Of a stretch of DNA of 64,000 bases, positions 27,185 to 37,385 are shown piece by piece. A program made the translations under genes and the position numbers. The DNA is taken from positions 248,034-312,033 of the forward strand of contig DLRR01000012.1 in the NCBI GenBank assembly GCA_002500605.1, read 5' to 3'. Source of the stretch: Nitrospinaceae bacterium UBA7883 (GTDB lineage Bacteria > Nitrospinota_A > UBA7883). Position 1 is the first letter of the stretch, and each line of letters opens with the position of its first letter. The notes below the pieces were generated by a model. That model saw only the letters and a list, made by a program, of their open reading frames with translations, did not search any database and was not told the origin of the DNA.

Positions 27185-27967
27185 TTATACTCCAGCGTGA
27201 TATTGTTGCACTGTTATGCTTTTCCCACGGCTACCACTTCCTGATCTTTCAATAGTAATCCCAAGCTCTTCAATCATTAAGGCTGTTTTTGTTGGAAAAA
27301 ATAGTTCTGGAAAGTTGTAAGAGTAATTTGTTGCCCTGATAATGCTTACAAGTGTTATCAGGTCAGCCTCCAAATCCACATCTAAGTTCTCAGGAAGGAC
27401 TTGAAGAGGTAAGTTCTTTTCTTTAGCAAGTAAAGCAAGATTTTCCAACTCGGTTCCACATGTAAACACACCGTCAAATGATATCAAAACTGGTCCGCGT
27501 AAACCGATAAGATAAACCCCTCCTTCTCCGCTTGGTCCAAGTGACATTCCTGAGTTGGCACACAAAAAATCAAATGCCATTTCTACTACAGACGGCTTCA
27601 ACAGGGGCGAGTCAGAGCCAATCATAACAATCTCATCACCCCCTAAATCAGTCGCATTATTAAATGAATATCTAATTTTATCTGTAAATGTCTCTCCATG
27701 CTGGGGTGCTAGCATAAAACGATTTTTGCTATAATCATGAAGGTTTAGCTTGTTAATAATACGGCGTATATGTTTCTCTTCAGATTTCGGAGTAAAGCGT
27801 ACTAGTATCATCTCAGCCGTTGTCAATGCGGCTATTGTGAATGTATCGTATAAAAACGCCTCATATAGCATAAGCACCTGTTCATCAGTCATGGATGTAT
27901 CAGCAGCCAACCTTGTTTTCACCGTTCCAATCAGAGGGGCTTTGGCAAAAATAATTAGAGTTTTCAT
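27185..27967 (-). CDS. DUF2064 / TIGR04282-type GT-A fold nucleotidyl/glycosyltransferase
   Basis: The 260-residue protein has the family start (MKTLIIFAKAPLIGTVKTRLA) split here as FAKAP and GTVKTRL, a central IGSDSPLL and a GPSGEGGVYLIGL segment. These match the DUF2064/COG3222 group, a nucleotide-sugar transferase-like fold sometimes annotated in arsenosugar biosynthesis. No arsenic genes are nearby, so that role is not supported. It lies between alaS and queC on the same strand. Confidence 0.8.
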   Translation of the reverse strand: MKTLIIFAKAPLIGTVKTRLAADTSMTDEQVLMLYEAFLYDTFTIAALTTAEMILVRFTPKSEEKHIRRIINKLNLHDYSKNRFMLAPQHGETFTDKIRYSFNNATDLGGDEIVMIGSDSPLLKPSVVEMAFDFLCANSGMSLGPSGEGGVYLIGLRGPVLISFDGVFTCGTELENLALLAKEKNLPLQVLPENLDVDLEADLITLVSIIRATNYSYNFPELFFPTKTALMIEELGITIERSGSGSRGKSITVQQYHAGV

Positions 27968-28018
27968 TTGTGAATATTTGCTTTAGTAGTGGTAATTTCA
28001 AGCAAGATCAGGGTAGAG

Positions 28019-30697
28019 TTATTGGTCAACCAGTTTTTTAACTATTGATTGCACTGAAGAGATAGCCTCTCCCAGCTTCTCAGGATCTCTACCGCCAGCT
28101 TGAGCAAAATCTGGTCGGCCTCCACCATTCCCACCAACAATAGCAGCAACCTGTTTTACTATATCACCAGCTCTTATTGTGGAAGTTATATTTTTAGTAA
28201 CTCCAACAGCTATCATGGCTTTATCATTAGTTTTAGAGCCTGCTACTACTACCCCAGTTTTAAGCCTATTTTTTTCGCTATCAACAAATGTACGCAAGGA
28301 TGCGGTATCGGCTCCATCCAGTTCCACTGCCATAACCTTAAATGTTTTTTCACCCACGATTATGTCCTCAGTGTCATATCTACTTGAATCTAACAATCCG
28401 GGCCTATCGGAAAACATTTTTTCGTTAAGTTTTTTATTCTGCTTTTCGAGTTCTTTATTCTTATCCACCAGCTTTCTCGCAGTATCCACCAGGTCCACGG
28501 CTGGAGACTTTAGGGCATGACCAACAGCTGTTAAAACATCTTCACTTCCATGTACAAACTTTAACGCACCAGATCCTGTAAGTGCCTCTATACGCCTCAC
28601 TCCGGTGGCTACTCCATTCTCTGAAATAATCTTGCATAGGCCAATGGTTCCTGTGGCTTTTGTATGGGTACCACCACAAAGTTCCTTTGAAAATTCACCC
28701 ATTGAAACCACTCTCACAGCTTCATCATATTTCTCGCCAAATAGAGCAATGGCGCCATCTTCTACGGCTTCATCTATCGATTTTTCCACAGTTTCAACTT
28801 CTAAATTTTCCATTATTTTTTCATTAATAGCTAATTCTATACGACGCACATCTTCTAACGATGGTGCAGCAAAATGTGTGTAATCGAATCTAAGGCGGTC
28901 AAATCCAACCAGTGATCCTGCTTGTTTTACATGTGCTCCTAACACCTGTCTAAGAGCAGCATGCAATAAATGGGTAGCTGAGTGGTTTTTCCTTACACAG
29001 TCGCGTAATGCAATGTCTATCTCAGCAAATACTTTTTCCCCTACTTTTATTTCCCCTCTTATTATTTGTACCTTGTGGTAATAATGCTTCCCTCCTAGCT
29101 TGGTAACGTGAACTACATCGGCTGCAAAGTTGTCATTAGACAGCAAGCCGATATCACTGGACTGCCCTCCAGATTCTGCGTAAAAGGGAGTACTAGCAAG
29201 AAGCAATTCAATTGTTTCACCTTCCCTAGCTGATTCCCTGAATCCTCCATCCTTAAAAATTGCCAAAACGTTTGTTGTTTGGTTGTCAACTTCATATCCA
29301 ATGAACTCTGTTACAGGGCACGCGGTTTTTAATTTCGCTCTTTCTTCTTTGGAAGCTTCTCCTGCACCTTTCCATGACTTTCTTGCTTCCACACGAGCAG
29401 AATTCATGCGTTTATTAAATCCATCTGTATCCAAGGTAAACTGTGACTCTTTTGCTACCTCTTGCGCTAGGTCAAGCGGAAAACCATACGTGTCATATAA
29501 TTTAAAAGCATCGTCGCCTGCTATAACATTTTTGCCTATGGAACGTCCCTTCTCTATCATTTCGGTAAGTAGCAACATACCGTGATCCAATGTCGCAGAA
29601 AAACTTTTCTCCTCATTGAGAGTTACATCTCGAATTACTTTCGCAGCATCGCCAAGTTCGGGATAGACTTCTTGCATTATCTGAACTGCAGTGGCGGTAA
29701 GTCGATGCAGGAATGGCTCTTTAACACCTAGAATCCAACCATATCTTAGTGCTCGTCGTAAGATACGTCGAAGCACATAACCGCGCCCTTCGCTGGATGG
29801 CATAATACCATCTGCCATTAGAAACGAGACAGCTCTAGCATGATCTCCGATAACCCTAAATGCCACATCAGACTCATATGCACTTAAATAGTCTGCCTCG
29901 GTGAATTCTTCCATATGGTCAATAATTGGTAGAATAAGATCCGTTTCAAAGTTGGTATCCTTGCCTTGTAAAACAGAAACAAGTCGTTCTAAGCCCATAC
30001 CAGTATCAATGCTTGGGTTTGGGAGCAACGTCATCTTTCCATTGGACGATCTTTCGTACTGCATAAAAACAAGGTTCCAGATCTCCAAGAATCTGTCGCA
30101 ATCACAGTCGATACCGCAACTTGGGTTTTCACACGCATACTCCGGGCCGCGGTCGAAATGTATCTCCGAGCATGGTCCACACGGCCCGGTATCACCCATG
30201 GACCAGAAGTTTTCCTTTTCACCAAACCTAACAACTTTATCCGAGGATAAACCTATACTTTTTATCCATAAATCAGCAGCCTCGTCGTCGTCGTCGTAAA
30301 CTGTAGCGTAAAGTCTTTCTACCGGCAGTTTGATATCATCAACTAGAAATTTCCAACCATACTCTATGGCCTGCTCCTTAAAATAGTCTCCAAATGAAAA
30401 GTTACCAAGCATTTCAAAAAAGGTATGATGCCTTGCGGTTTTACCTACGGTTTCTAGGTCATTATGCTTACCAGAAACCCTAAGACACTTCTGTGATGAT
30501 GCAGCTTTTGAAAAAGTTCGTCTTTCCGTGCCGATAAAAACATCCTTAAACTGCACCATCCCTGCGTTGGTAAAAAGTAGGGTCGGGTCGTTGCTAGGCA
30601 CTAGAGGAGAGCTTTTAACTTCCACATGTCCATTGGAAACAAAGAAACTTAAAAACCGACGTCGGGCTTCGGACCCAGTTATACAATCTGCGCTCAT
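28019..30697 (-). CDS. alaS: Alanyl-tRNA synthetase
   Basis: AlaRS charges tRNA-Ala and clears mischarged Ser/Gly. The 892-residue enzyme is complete: class II catalytic core (SPLVPSNDPTLLFTNAGMVQF, RVSGKHNDLETVG, FFEMLGNFSFGDYFK), tRNA-recognition helices, and the editing domain with HSATHLLHAAL and CGGTHTKATG. The C-terminal C-Ala domain ends in GGNGGGRPDFAQAGG. The ATG at 30697 is standard. Confidence 0.97.
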   Translation of the reverse strand: MSADCITGSEARRRFLSFFVSNGHVEVKSSPLVPSNDPTLLFTNAGMVQFKDVFIGTERRTFSKAASSQKCLRVSGKHNDLETVGKTARHHTFFEMLGNFSFGDYFKEQAIEYGWKFLVDDIKLPVERLYATVYDDDDEAADLWIKSIGLSSDKVVRFGEKENFWSMGDTGPCGPCSEIHFDRGPEYACENPSCGIDCDCDRFLEIWNLVFMQYERSSNGKMTLLPNPSIDTGMGLERLVSVLQGKDTNFETDLILPIIDHMEEFTEADYLSAYESDVAFRVIGDHARAVSFLMADGIMPSSEGRGYVLRRILRRALRYGWILGVKEPFLHRLTATAVQIMQEVYPELGDAAKVIRDVTLNEEKSFSATLDHGMLLLTEMIEKGRSIGKNVIAGDDAFKLYDTYGFPLDLAQEVAKESQFTLDTDGFNKRMNSARVEARKSWKGAGEASKEERAKLKTACPVTEFIGYEVDNQTTNVLAIFKDGGFRESAREGETIELLLASTPFYAESGGQSSDIGLLSNDNFAADVVHVTKLGGKHYYHKVQIIRGEIKVGEKVFAEIDIALRDCVRKNHSATHLLHAALRQVLGAHVKQAGSLVGFDRLRFDYTHFAAPSLEDVRRIELAINEKIMENLEVETVEKSIDEAVEDGAIALFGEKYDEAVRVVSMGEFSKELCGGTHTKATGTIGLCKIISENGVATGVRRIEALTGSGALKFVHGSEDVLTAVGHALKSPAVDLVDTARKLVDKNKELEKQNKKLNEKMFSDRPGLLDSSRYDTEDIIVGEKTFKVMAVELDGADTASLRTFVDSEKNRLKTGVVVAGSKTNDKAMIAVGVTKNITSTIRAGDIVKQVAAIVGGNGGGRPDFAQAGGRDPEKLGEAISSVQSIVKKLVDQ

Positions 30698-30922
30698 ATA
30701 TACCTTGCTGGATAGTTAACAGTCTTGGTGAGTCATTCTACAGCCTTTAATGCAAACCATAAAGCCAAACCTGAAACATCAAATTGGTAAGCCATTTTTC
30801 TCCATTATTCTGCCGCTCAATTTCTGTTTGCAAGTTATTTGCGTCTATACTAGTTAACGCGTATTGGCATATAGAAGATTTATGCCAGCTCACATTTACT
30901 CAATACGAAATAAGTAGATTGC

Positions 30923-31492
30923 CTATAGCCTTCTGGACGAAGGTGCCACATTTATTATTCTAAATCTGAAACTGTACGTTTCCCAAGCCCCATTAGCGTA
31001 AACTGGCAAATCAACTCCCATAGTTTTCCCCTTGTTCAAATATGCATCCTTATCAAACTGGTTGAGCAATGGATTTACATACCAAGTGAACTCCTCAAGT
31101 TTTTGCACATTTTTGGCGGGGACTACAGAGTCAACAATTTTCGCTCCAGCTTCGATGATAGACCTTGGCGGGTTAAATCGTGCGTTGGTAAACATTGAGT
31201 CATGGTTGGAGACACTGTGCCGTTTGCTATCAACATGTATATACTCCGCCTTTGCCCAGTCGATGATAATTGGTTCATCAGTTAGGTTTTTCATTATAAA
31301 ATTAAGACGTTTTTCATCTATCCAAAATTTTATAACTATTTTTTTATCACCATACTCTTTTGAAGTTGAATCGTGTGGGCTGGTCATTGAGTAGATATTT
31401 GTATATTTGTAAGATGACAACCCAGAACACGAGCCAACAGAGAATGAAAGCATGACGACTATTAAGGTAATTAATTTTTTTTTCGTCATCAC
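30923..31492 (-). CDS. Putative lipoprotein of unknown function
   Basis: I do not recognise this 189-residue protein. It has a basic N-terminus, a hydrophobic stretch (LITLIVVMLSFSV) and a plausible lipobox (VGSC, Cys about 22), then a soluble domain with alternating beta-type sequence (IVIKFWIDEKRLNFIMKN). It resembles the small beta-sandwich lipoproteins of unknown function seen in deltaproteobacteria. GGAGG lies 9 bases before a GTG at 31492, which is immediately followed by an ATG. It is divergent from the M16 peptidase gene. Confidence 0.7.
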   Translation of the reverse strand: MMTKKKLITLIVVMLSFSVGSCSGLSSYKYTNIYSMTSPHDSTSKEYGDKKIVIKFWIDEKRLNFIMKNLTDEPIIIDWAKAEYIHVDSKRHSVSNHDSMFTNARFNPPRSIIEAGAKIVDSVVPAKNVQKLEEFTWYVNPLLNQFDKDAYLNKGKTMGVDLPVYANGAWETYSFRFRIINVAPSSRRL

Positions 31493-31687
31493 TTGGTTAT
31501 TCCTCCATCAAAATTGACCCGCAAAACTTATTTTATAACGATTGTACAATAATAATGGAAATTTCTAACGTAAACTAAATAGATTCAAAGTTGAATATAC
31601 TTAGCCAAGTAAGCAAAAAAAGGCTAAAATTAAATCATATCAAATTACTATAATGTCCAGATGGACCGATGTTGCTGGAGTATTTAA

Positions 31688-32977
31688 ATGGCTAACATAC
31701 AAAACTACACTAAATCTACACTAGGTAATGGGTTGCGAGTAATTACTGCACCAATGCCATCATCACGATCCGTCACAGTCATGCTCATGGCTGGCGTTGG
31801 AAGTCGATACGAAGAAAAAAATATAAATGGCATATCTCATTTTATGGAACACATGTTTTTTAAAGGTGCTGAAAAATATGGGGATGCTATGGCGGTGTCA
31901 TCAGCAATAGACGGTGTGGGTGGCTCATTTAATGCCTTCACCAGTGAAGAAAAGGTAGCTTATTTTGTCAAGCTTTCAAGTTCGAAAAAAAAAGTGGCCT
32001 ATGATGTGTTATCAGATATGTTGCTCAAATCAAAATTCAATGTAGAAGAAATAGATCGTGAGAGAGGAGTGATAATAGAAGAGATTAGGATGTACAATGA
32101 CGATCCAATGAGCAAAGTTCAGCAGAATTTCCAAAGCCATTTTTATGGTGACCAGCCTCTTGGTTGGGATATTGCCGGACCGGAAGAGGTAATCCGAGAT
32201 ATTAGTCGAGATGTTTTTATGAATTACAAGGATCGTCACTACACAGCAGAAAACTGCACCCTTGTTGCGGCCGGCGGCCTTTCACATAATGAGAATATGA
32301 ACCTAGCCAAAGAGTTTTTCCATTTCAAAAACCGTGGTGAAGTTACCCAGCCAGTTGCATTCACAATAAAAAACGGTAGCCGCACACAACTTGAAACGAG
32401 AGATATCGAACAAGCTCATTTTGTTCTAGGTTTCCCGGTTCCTGGTAAAATGGACACAGCTCATCCAACACTAACACTACTTACAAATGTCCTTGGGGGA
32501 ACTATGTCCTCTAGGCTATTCTATCAAGTAAGAGAGCGACGAGGCCTTGCTTATTACATTAGAGCTTCACTCCAGTCCTATTCTGACACAGGGTCATTGA
32601 AAATATCTGCAGGAATAAATTTGGAAAAACTTGCAGAAGGCCTAAATTGTATTATGGATGAGCTTAACAAAGTAGCAGACAAAGGCATTACAGCAAAGGA
32701 GCTTGATCGCGGAAAGGAAAATATAAAGGGCAGGCTTGATTTAGGCTTGGAAGACTCTATGTCGTTGGCAAGCCTCTACGCCGGGTATGAAACAGTATAT
32801 GGTTTGATCAAAACCCCGGATGAATTAGCTAATGAAATTGACAATGTGAAACTAGATGAAGTTAATGAGGCAGCAAAGAAATATCTTACTCGTAAAAAAA
32901 TTAAACTCTCAATCCTTGGGCCATATGATGATCAGTCCAAGTTTGACAAATCTCTTGACCTGCTGATTGCTGGTTAA
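31688..32977 (+). CDS. M16 family zinc metallopeptidase (processing-peptidase-like)
   Basis: The inverted zinc motif HFMEH (51-55) with the downstream glutamate in IIEEIRMYNDDP identifies an active M16 peptidase. YYIRASLQSYSDTGSLKI in the C-terminal half is the typical second-domain signature. At 429 residues it is a single-chain member related to mitochondrial processing peptidase beta. No signal peptide is visible, so it is likely cytoplasmic. GGAG stands 8 bases before the ATG, and a TATAAT (31649-31654) lies just upstream. Confidence 0.9.
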   Translation: MANIQNYTKSTLGNGLRVITAPMPSSRSVTVMLMAGVGSRYEEKNINGISHFMEHMFFKGAEKYGDAMAVSSAIDGVGGSFNAFTSEEKVAYFVKLSSSKKKVAYDVLSDMLLKSKFNVEEIDRERGVIIEEIRMYNDDPMSKVQQNFQSHFYGDQPLGWDIAGPEEVIRDISRDVFMNYKDRHYTAENCTLVAAGGLSHNENMNLAKEFFHFKNRGEVTQPVAFTIKNGSRTQLETRDIEQAHFVLGFPVPGKMDTAHPTLTLLTNVLGGTMSSRLFYQVRERRGLAYYIRASLQSYSDTGSLKISAGINLEKLAEGLNCIMDELNKVADKGITAKELDRGKENIKGRLDLGLEDSMSLASLYAGYETVYGLIKTPDELANEIDNVKLDEVNEAAKKYLTRKKIKLSILGPYDDQSKFDKSLDLLIAG

Positions 32978-33023
32978 TCCAATGATCATTCAAATGTTTA
33001 TTAACTAGAACAGCCGTTTTAAA

Positions 33024-33497
33024 ATGCTAACAATTCACTTTGTATGCTCTGGAAATATGTGTCGTTCACCCATGGGTGAATACCTGCTCAAAGCAAAACT
33101 TAAAAAAATGGAAATTATCGATGTGATGATCGATTCATCGGGAACTGTGGCCAAAGATGGTGGTCATGTGGCAATTCCATGTATAGCCCCATTACAAGAT
33201 ATTGGGATAAAAATAGATCCCCATCGAACCAAACGGATCACAAGAGAGATAATCGAGCGGTCTGACTACATATTTGTAATGGAAACTCACCATTTGAAGA
33301 CAGTAACTAGCCTAGCACCTGAGCACAGCAATAAAGTGATGATGCTAGGAGATTATATTGATGGTAAGTGTTGCGGGGATATCGCTGACCCTTTTGGAGG
33401 AGGGCGTGACGCCATTTATCAAGTTTTTCAACTTATTAATGAAGCGTGCGAAGCTATTGCAAAAACAATATTCAATGGGAAGTCGCTTGCCATCTGA
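33024..33497 (+). CDS. Low-molecular-weight protein-tyrosine-phosphatase
   Basis: The P-loop C8-SGNMC-R14-S is at the extreme N-terminus as in all LMW-PTPs, and the general-acid aspartate is in the IADPFGGG segment near 121. Length 157 is normal. In bacteria these enzymes often act on tyrosine-autokinases or on arginine phosphate, but no kinase is adjacent, so the substrate is unknown. It follows the M16 gene by 46 bases. Confidence 0.88.
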   Translation: MLTIHFVCSGNMCRSPMGEYLLKAKLKKMEIIDVMIDSSGTVAKDGGHVAIPCIAPLQDIGIKIDPHRTKRITREIIERSDYIFVMETHHLKTVTSLAPEHSNKVMMLGDYIDGKCCGDIADPFGGGRDAIYQVFQLINEACEAIAKTIFNGKSLAI

Positions 33498-33555
33498 GCT
33501 TACGGCTTGAGATAGTATAGTCGAGCCATAGAAAGCATTATGTGAGGAACTAATT

Positions 33556-34077
33556 ATGATTAAATGGTACATGATTACGCTTGTAGGGGGAGACAAACCT
33601 GGAATTGTCGCCAAAGTTACTACTGCCCTATACCAAGCTGGATGCAATTTGGGTGAAACTACCATGTTACGCCTAGGCGGTAACTTCACCATCATGCTCA
33701 TGGCAAGCTTTATTGGCGCAGAAGAAACACTAGAACGAGTAATAGAACCCGTCGCTGAAGAGTTGCAATTGCGCTGCCATGTGGATTACATAGAAGGGAA
33801 ACTACATGACCATGTTGAGCCAAACGTTCGTATAACTATATTTGGTTCTGACAAGGCCGGAATCGTGGCTAGTGTCACTTCTTCGTTAGCAGATGCAGGG
33901 CTAAATATTTCGCAACTAGACTCTGATGTAGCGGGGAGCGAAGAAAGCCCCATTTACATAATGAACATAGAAGGAGTGGCTGAAAACGGAATTGACTCAC
34001 TTGAACAAGCACTAGAGAGTATTTCTGCAGAAGGGGTCGAAATTAACATAGAACCAATAGACACTTTTATAGGTTAG
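33556..34077 (+). CDS. ACT-domain protein, GcvR-like regulator
   Basis: The 173-residue protein consists of two tandem ACT domains (about 1-80 and 90-173), each starting with a (V/I)...G.DKPGIVAKVT or GSDKAGIVASVT motif. This is the layout of GcvR, the glycine-cleavage accessory regulator. A role in amino-acid-responsive control is plausible, but no gcv genes are nearby. A ribosome-binding site GTGAGGA lies upstream. def starts 9 bases later. Confidence 0.82.
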   Translation: MIKWYMITLVGGDKPGIVAKVTTALYQAGCNLGETTMLRLGGNFTIMLMASFIGAEETLERVIEPVAEELQLRCHVDYIEGKLHDHVEPNVRITIFGSDKAGIVASVTSSLADAGLNISQLDSDVAGSEESPIYIMNIEGVAENGIDSLEQALESISAEGVEINIEPIDTFIG

Positions 34078-34086
34078 TGAAACTAG

Positions 34087-34608
34087 ATGGCAATTATAAA
34101 AGTAATAAAATACCCAGACGATCGACTCAAGGTAGTTAGCATTCCGGTGAAAAGAATAGACCAAAATATACTATCCTTCATAAAAGATCTTGAGAACACA
34201 ATGCGGGCAGAGCCTGGTGGGATAGGTATCGCCGCCCCGCAGGTTGGAAATACTATAAGGGTAGTCATAATTGATGTATCCAGTAAACCAAATATAAAAC
34301 ATAACGGCAGGTTGGTTCTGATCAATCCAGAGATAGAAAAATGGGATGGATATGCTGTTGGCCGTGAAGGCTGTATGTCTGTTCCAGACTATACCGGTAA
34401 TGTTATCCGAGCAGAAAAGATTAACCTCAGCGCGATGGATGAGACAGGCCAAGTACGTAGCTATGAGATGGTAGGGTACGAGGCTCGGGTGGCCCAGCAT
34501 GAAATCGACCACCTAGATGGGCTACTGTTTTTGGATCGACTTGTTAGCAGAAGAAACGACCTTTTTCGAAGAAAGGTTTATCAACCGTCTAGTACAGACA
34601 ACCGGTAA
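34087..34608 (+). CDS. def: Peptide deformylase
   Basis: Def removes the formyl group from nascent proteins. All three metal/active-site motifs are present: GIGIAAPQ (45-52), EGCMSVP (94-100, metal Cys96; the usual residue is Leu/Met-Ser) and QHEIDHLDG (His138, His142). Length 173 is typical. It is the last gene of the plus-strand run 31.7-34.6 kb. Confidence 0.96.
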   Translation: MAIIKVIKYPDDRLKVVSIPVKRIDQNILSFIKDLENTMRAEPGGIGIAAPQVGNTIRVVIIDVSSKPNIKHNGRLVLINPEIEKWDGYAVGREGCMSVPDYTGNVIRAEKINLSAMDETGQVRSYEMVGYEARVAQHEIDHLDGLLFLDRLVSRRNDLFRRKVYQPSSTDNR

Positions 34609-34674
34609 TGGGTTATCTAACCTTCATTTCATAAACTGACACACGGTTGTAAATTCTCGATCACACTATCTGTG

Positions 34675-35304
34675 CTACCGTAATAGTTTGGTGACCCGGT
34701 CCCAGCGAACCGACCAACTGTTATCCTTCCACGACCAGTGAACTATAAAAGCTTTTCCTATAATATCATCAATATTAAGGAATCCCCAGAATCGCGAGTC
34801 TTGACTGTTATCTCGATTATCACCCATTACAAATAGATGTCCTTCAGGAACCTTCTTGGGCCCAAAGCCATTTCGGTTCGTCGTATTTTGATAGACAGCA
34901 TAAGGTTCATTCAACAATCGGCCGTTGATAAAAATTTGTTTATTCACAATTTCTATTTTTTCCCTAGGGAGACCAACAATACGTTTAACAAAATCGCGGC
35001 TTTTATCTTTAGGATATTTAAAGACTATGATATCTCCACGCTGTGGATCGAATATCGAGTATACCATTTTGTTTACTAGAAGATGGTCACCCACCAACAA
35101 GGTGCCCACCATAGACTCGGAAGGAATCTTAAACGCTTGAACGACAAAGGCTCGAAAAAAAAGAGCTAATACAATGGCAATTATAACCGCCTTAAGGTAC
35201 TCTTTTTTCAAAGATTCCCCCTGATTGCGCAACAAGGGAACTCCTAAAGATACCTGCAAGCTATTCTTGACACCTTTTATCAAACTGCTTAATTTTTTAA
35301 TCAT
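34675..35304 (-). CDS. lepB: Signal peptidase I
   Basis: LepB cleaves signal peptides at the outer face of the inner membrane. It has one clear transmembrane segment (about 38-55), then the catalytic Ser64 in PSESM and Lys107 in FVKRIVGLP. The GDNRDNSQDSRFWG box is also present. At 209 residues it is compact. It lies 133 bases downstream of lepA on the same strand, the classical lepA-lepB order. Confidence 0.95.
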   Translation of the reverse strand: MIKKLSSLIKGVKNSLQVSLGVPLLRNQGESLKKEYLKAVIIAIVLALFFRAFVVQAFKIPSESMVGTLLVGDHLLVNKMVYSIFDPQRGDIIVFKYPKDKSRDFVKRIVGLPREKIEIVNKQIFINGRLLNEPYAVYQNTTNRNGFGPKKVPEGHLFVMGDNRDNSQDSRFWGFLNIDDIIGKAFIVHWSWKDNSWSVRWDRVTKLLR

Positions 35305-35437
35305 TATAATATCATCATCAGCATCACAATCATCGCAATGATTGAAGTCTTGTAGAAACTATCAAAGTATATTTTCTTTAATAATGGAAGTTGTTATTTG
35401 TGTTAGTGATAATTCCTCTGACATCATAGCACCTCAC

Positions 35438-37228
35438 TTATTCGTGTGCCTTTAGCATCGCAAGAAAGGCCTCCTGAGGTATTTCTACTTGTCCCACGCT
35501 TTTCATTCTCTTCTTCCCTTCCTTCTGCTTTTCTAGCAACTTACGCTTCCGTGTAACATCACCACCATAACACTTTGCTAGCACATTCTTGCGCAGCGCT
35601 CTAACATCTGAACGGCTTATAATTTTACTACCAATGGCAGCTTGTATTGCTACATCAAACATTTGGCGCGGTATAAGATTTTTCATACGCAACACTATAT
35701 CTTTTCCAAACTGCATTGACTTATCGCGATGTATAATAGTGGAAAGTGTATCCACGGGATTACCATTTACCAGCACATCAAGCTTGACAAGATTTGACTC
35801 GCGATATCCACAATGTTCATAATCCATAGAGGCGTAACCCCTGGTGCTTGATTTGAGTTTGTCAAAAAAATCCAAAACAATTTCATTTAGCGGCAAATGG
35901 AAAGTGAATTTAATCCTTGAAGTAGTTAGATATTCCATGTGTTTCTGTTCGCCCCGCCTTTTCTTAACTAGAGACATTATGGCACCGTAATATTCCTCCG
36001 GACTTACAATAGTTGCTTCTATAAATGGTTCTTCTATATGATCCAACTCGTTAGGGCTTGGTAGTTTGGAGGGATTATCCACTTCAACAACTCCACCTTT
36101 GTTCAGCACAACTCTATAAACCACAGTAGGTGCCGTAGTTATTAGTTCAAGGTTAAACTCGCGCTCTAGTCTCTCCTGAATTATTCCCATGTGTAACAAG
36201 CCAAGAAAGCCACACCGAAATCCAAAACCTAGAGCCAATGATGTTTCCGGCTCAAAGTGAAAGGAAGAGTCATTAAGGCGTAGCTTTCCAAGTGCATCCA
36301 GCAACTTTTCATAGTCATCACTTTCCACAGGATATAGTCCAGAGAATACCATGGCTTTAGCTTCTTTGAATCCTGGCAACGGCTCGGTAGCACCATTTTT
36401 TACCACTGTTATGGTATCCCCGATAGCTGCGTCAGAAACTTCTTTTATAGCAGCGGTAAAAAAACCCACTTCTCCCGCACCTAGCAATTTTACCTGTGTT
36501 GGTTTTGGCGTGAAAACGCCCATCTGCTCGATTTCATACTTTGCAGCACTAGACATGAACCGTATTGCGTCCTTTCTAGCCAATTTTCCATCAAACATCC
36601 TAATAAGTGCTACAACTCCTTGGTATGGATCATACCAGCTGTCTAGCAGTAAAGCCCGAGGTGGATCATTTAAGTTTCTTTTTGGGCCAGGTATTCTCTT
36701 AGCAATAGCCTCCAACACAAGGTCGACACCTTCGCCACTTTTCGCAGATACAGGAATAATTTCTTCTTTAGGAATACCTATAACGTCTTCAATTTGTTTC
36801 GCTACAGTCTCCAAATCCGCATTTGGTAAATCAATTTTGTTGATTACTGGGATCATCACAAGGTCATTTTCCAACGCCAAATGAACGTTAGCCAAGGTTT
36901 GAGCCTCAATACCTTGTGTCACATCTACAATAAGTAAAGCCCCTTCGCATGCAGACAGGCTACGCGAAACCTCGTATGAAAAGTCCACATGGCCTGGTGT
37001 GTCAATCAGATTAAAGACATAGTCTAGCCCTTCTTTACTCTTGTATTTAAGACGTGCTGTTTGGGCCTTAATAGTTATACCACGCTCTCGCTCTAAGTCC
37101 ATTGTATCAAGAGCTTGATCCTTCATCTCCCTGTCCGACAAAGCTCCAGTCATCTCCAGCAGACGATCGGCTAAAGTTGACTTACCATGGTCGATATGGG
37201 CTATGATAGAAAAGTTTCGAAGTTCCAT
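35438..37228 (-). CDS. lepA: Elongation factor 4 (LepA)
   Basis: This ribosome-associated GTPase back-translocates or remodels stalled ribosomes. The 596-residue protein has AHIDHGKSTLADRLLE (P-loop), RGITIKAQ, DTPGHVDF and NKIDLP. The EF4-specific C-terminal domain follows, with GYASMDYEHCGYRESNLVKLD and AKCYGGDVTRKRKLLEKQK. Standard start and length. Confidence 0.97.
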   Translation of the reverse strand: MELRNFSIIAHIDHGKSTLADRLLEMTGALSDREMKDQALDTMDLERERGITIKAQTARLKYKSKEGLDYVFNLIDTPGHVDFSYEVSRSLSACEGALLIVDVTQGIEAQTLANVHLALENDLVMIPVINKIDLPNADLETVAKQIEDVIGIPKEEIIPVSAKSGEGVDLVLEAIAKRIPGPKRNLNDPPRALLLDSWYDPYQGVVALIRMFDGKLARKDAIRFMSSAAKYEIEQMGVFTPKPTQVKLLGAGEVGFFTAAIKEVSDAAIGDTITVVKNGATEPLPGFKEAKAMVFSGLYPVESDDYEKLLDALGKLRLNDSSFHFEPETSLALGFGFRCGFLGLLHMGIIQERLEREFNLELITTAPTVVYRVVLNKGGVVEVDNPSKLPSPNELDHIEEPFIEATIVSPEEYYGAIMSLVKKRRGEQKHMEYLTTSRIKFTFHLPLNEIVLDFFDKLKSSTRGYASMDYEHCGYRESNLVKLDVLVNGNPVDTLSTIIHRDKSMQFGKDIVLRMKNLIPRQMFDVAIQAAIGSKIISRSDVRALRKNVLAKCYGGDVTRKRKLLEKQKEGKKRMKSVGQVEIPQEAFLAMLKAHE

Positions 37229-37385
37229 TGGTAACTATTTTTAAATTCTAAGCTGGAGATAATACCACCAAATGATAAGCGATGATACGCAATCCAACAG
37301 GTGGAGCTATGATGAAACTAATCGCTGTGCACTAATCAGCAACCACATACGAAATTAATCGCTCCTAGTGCCTTAATAAGCTAAT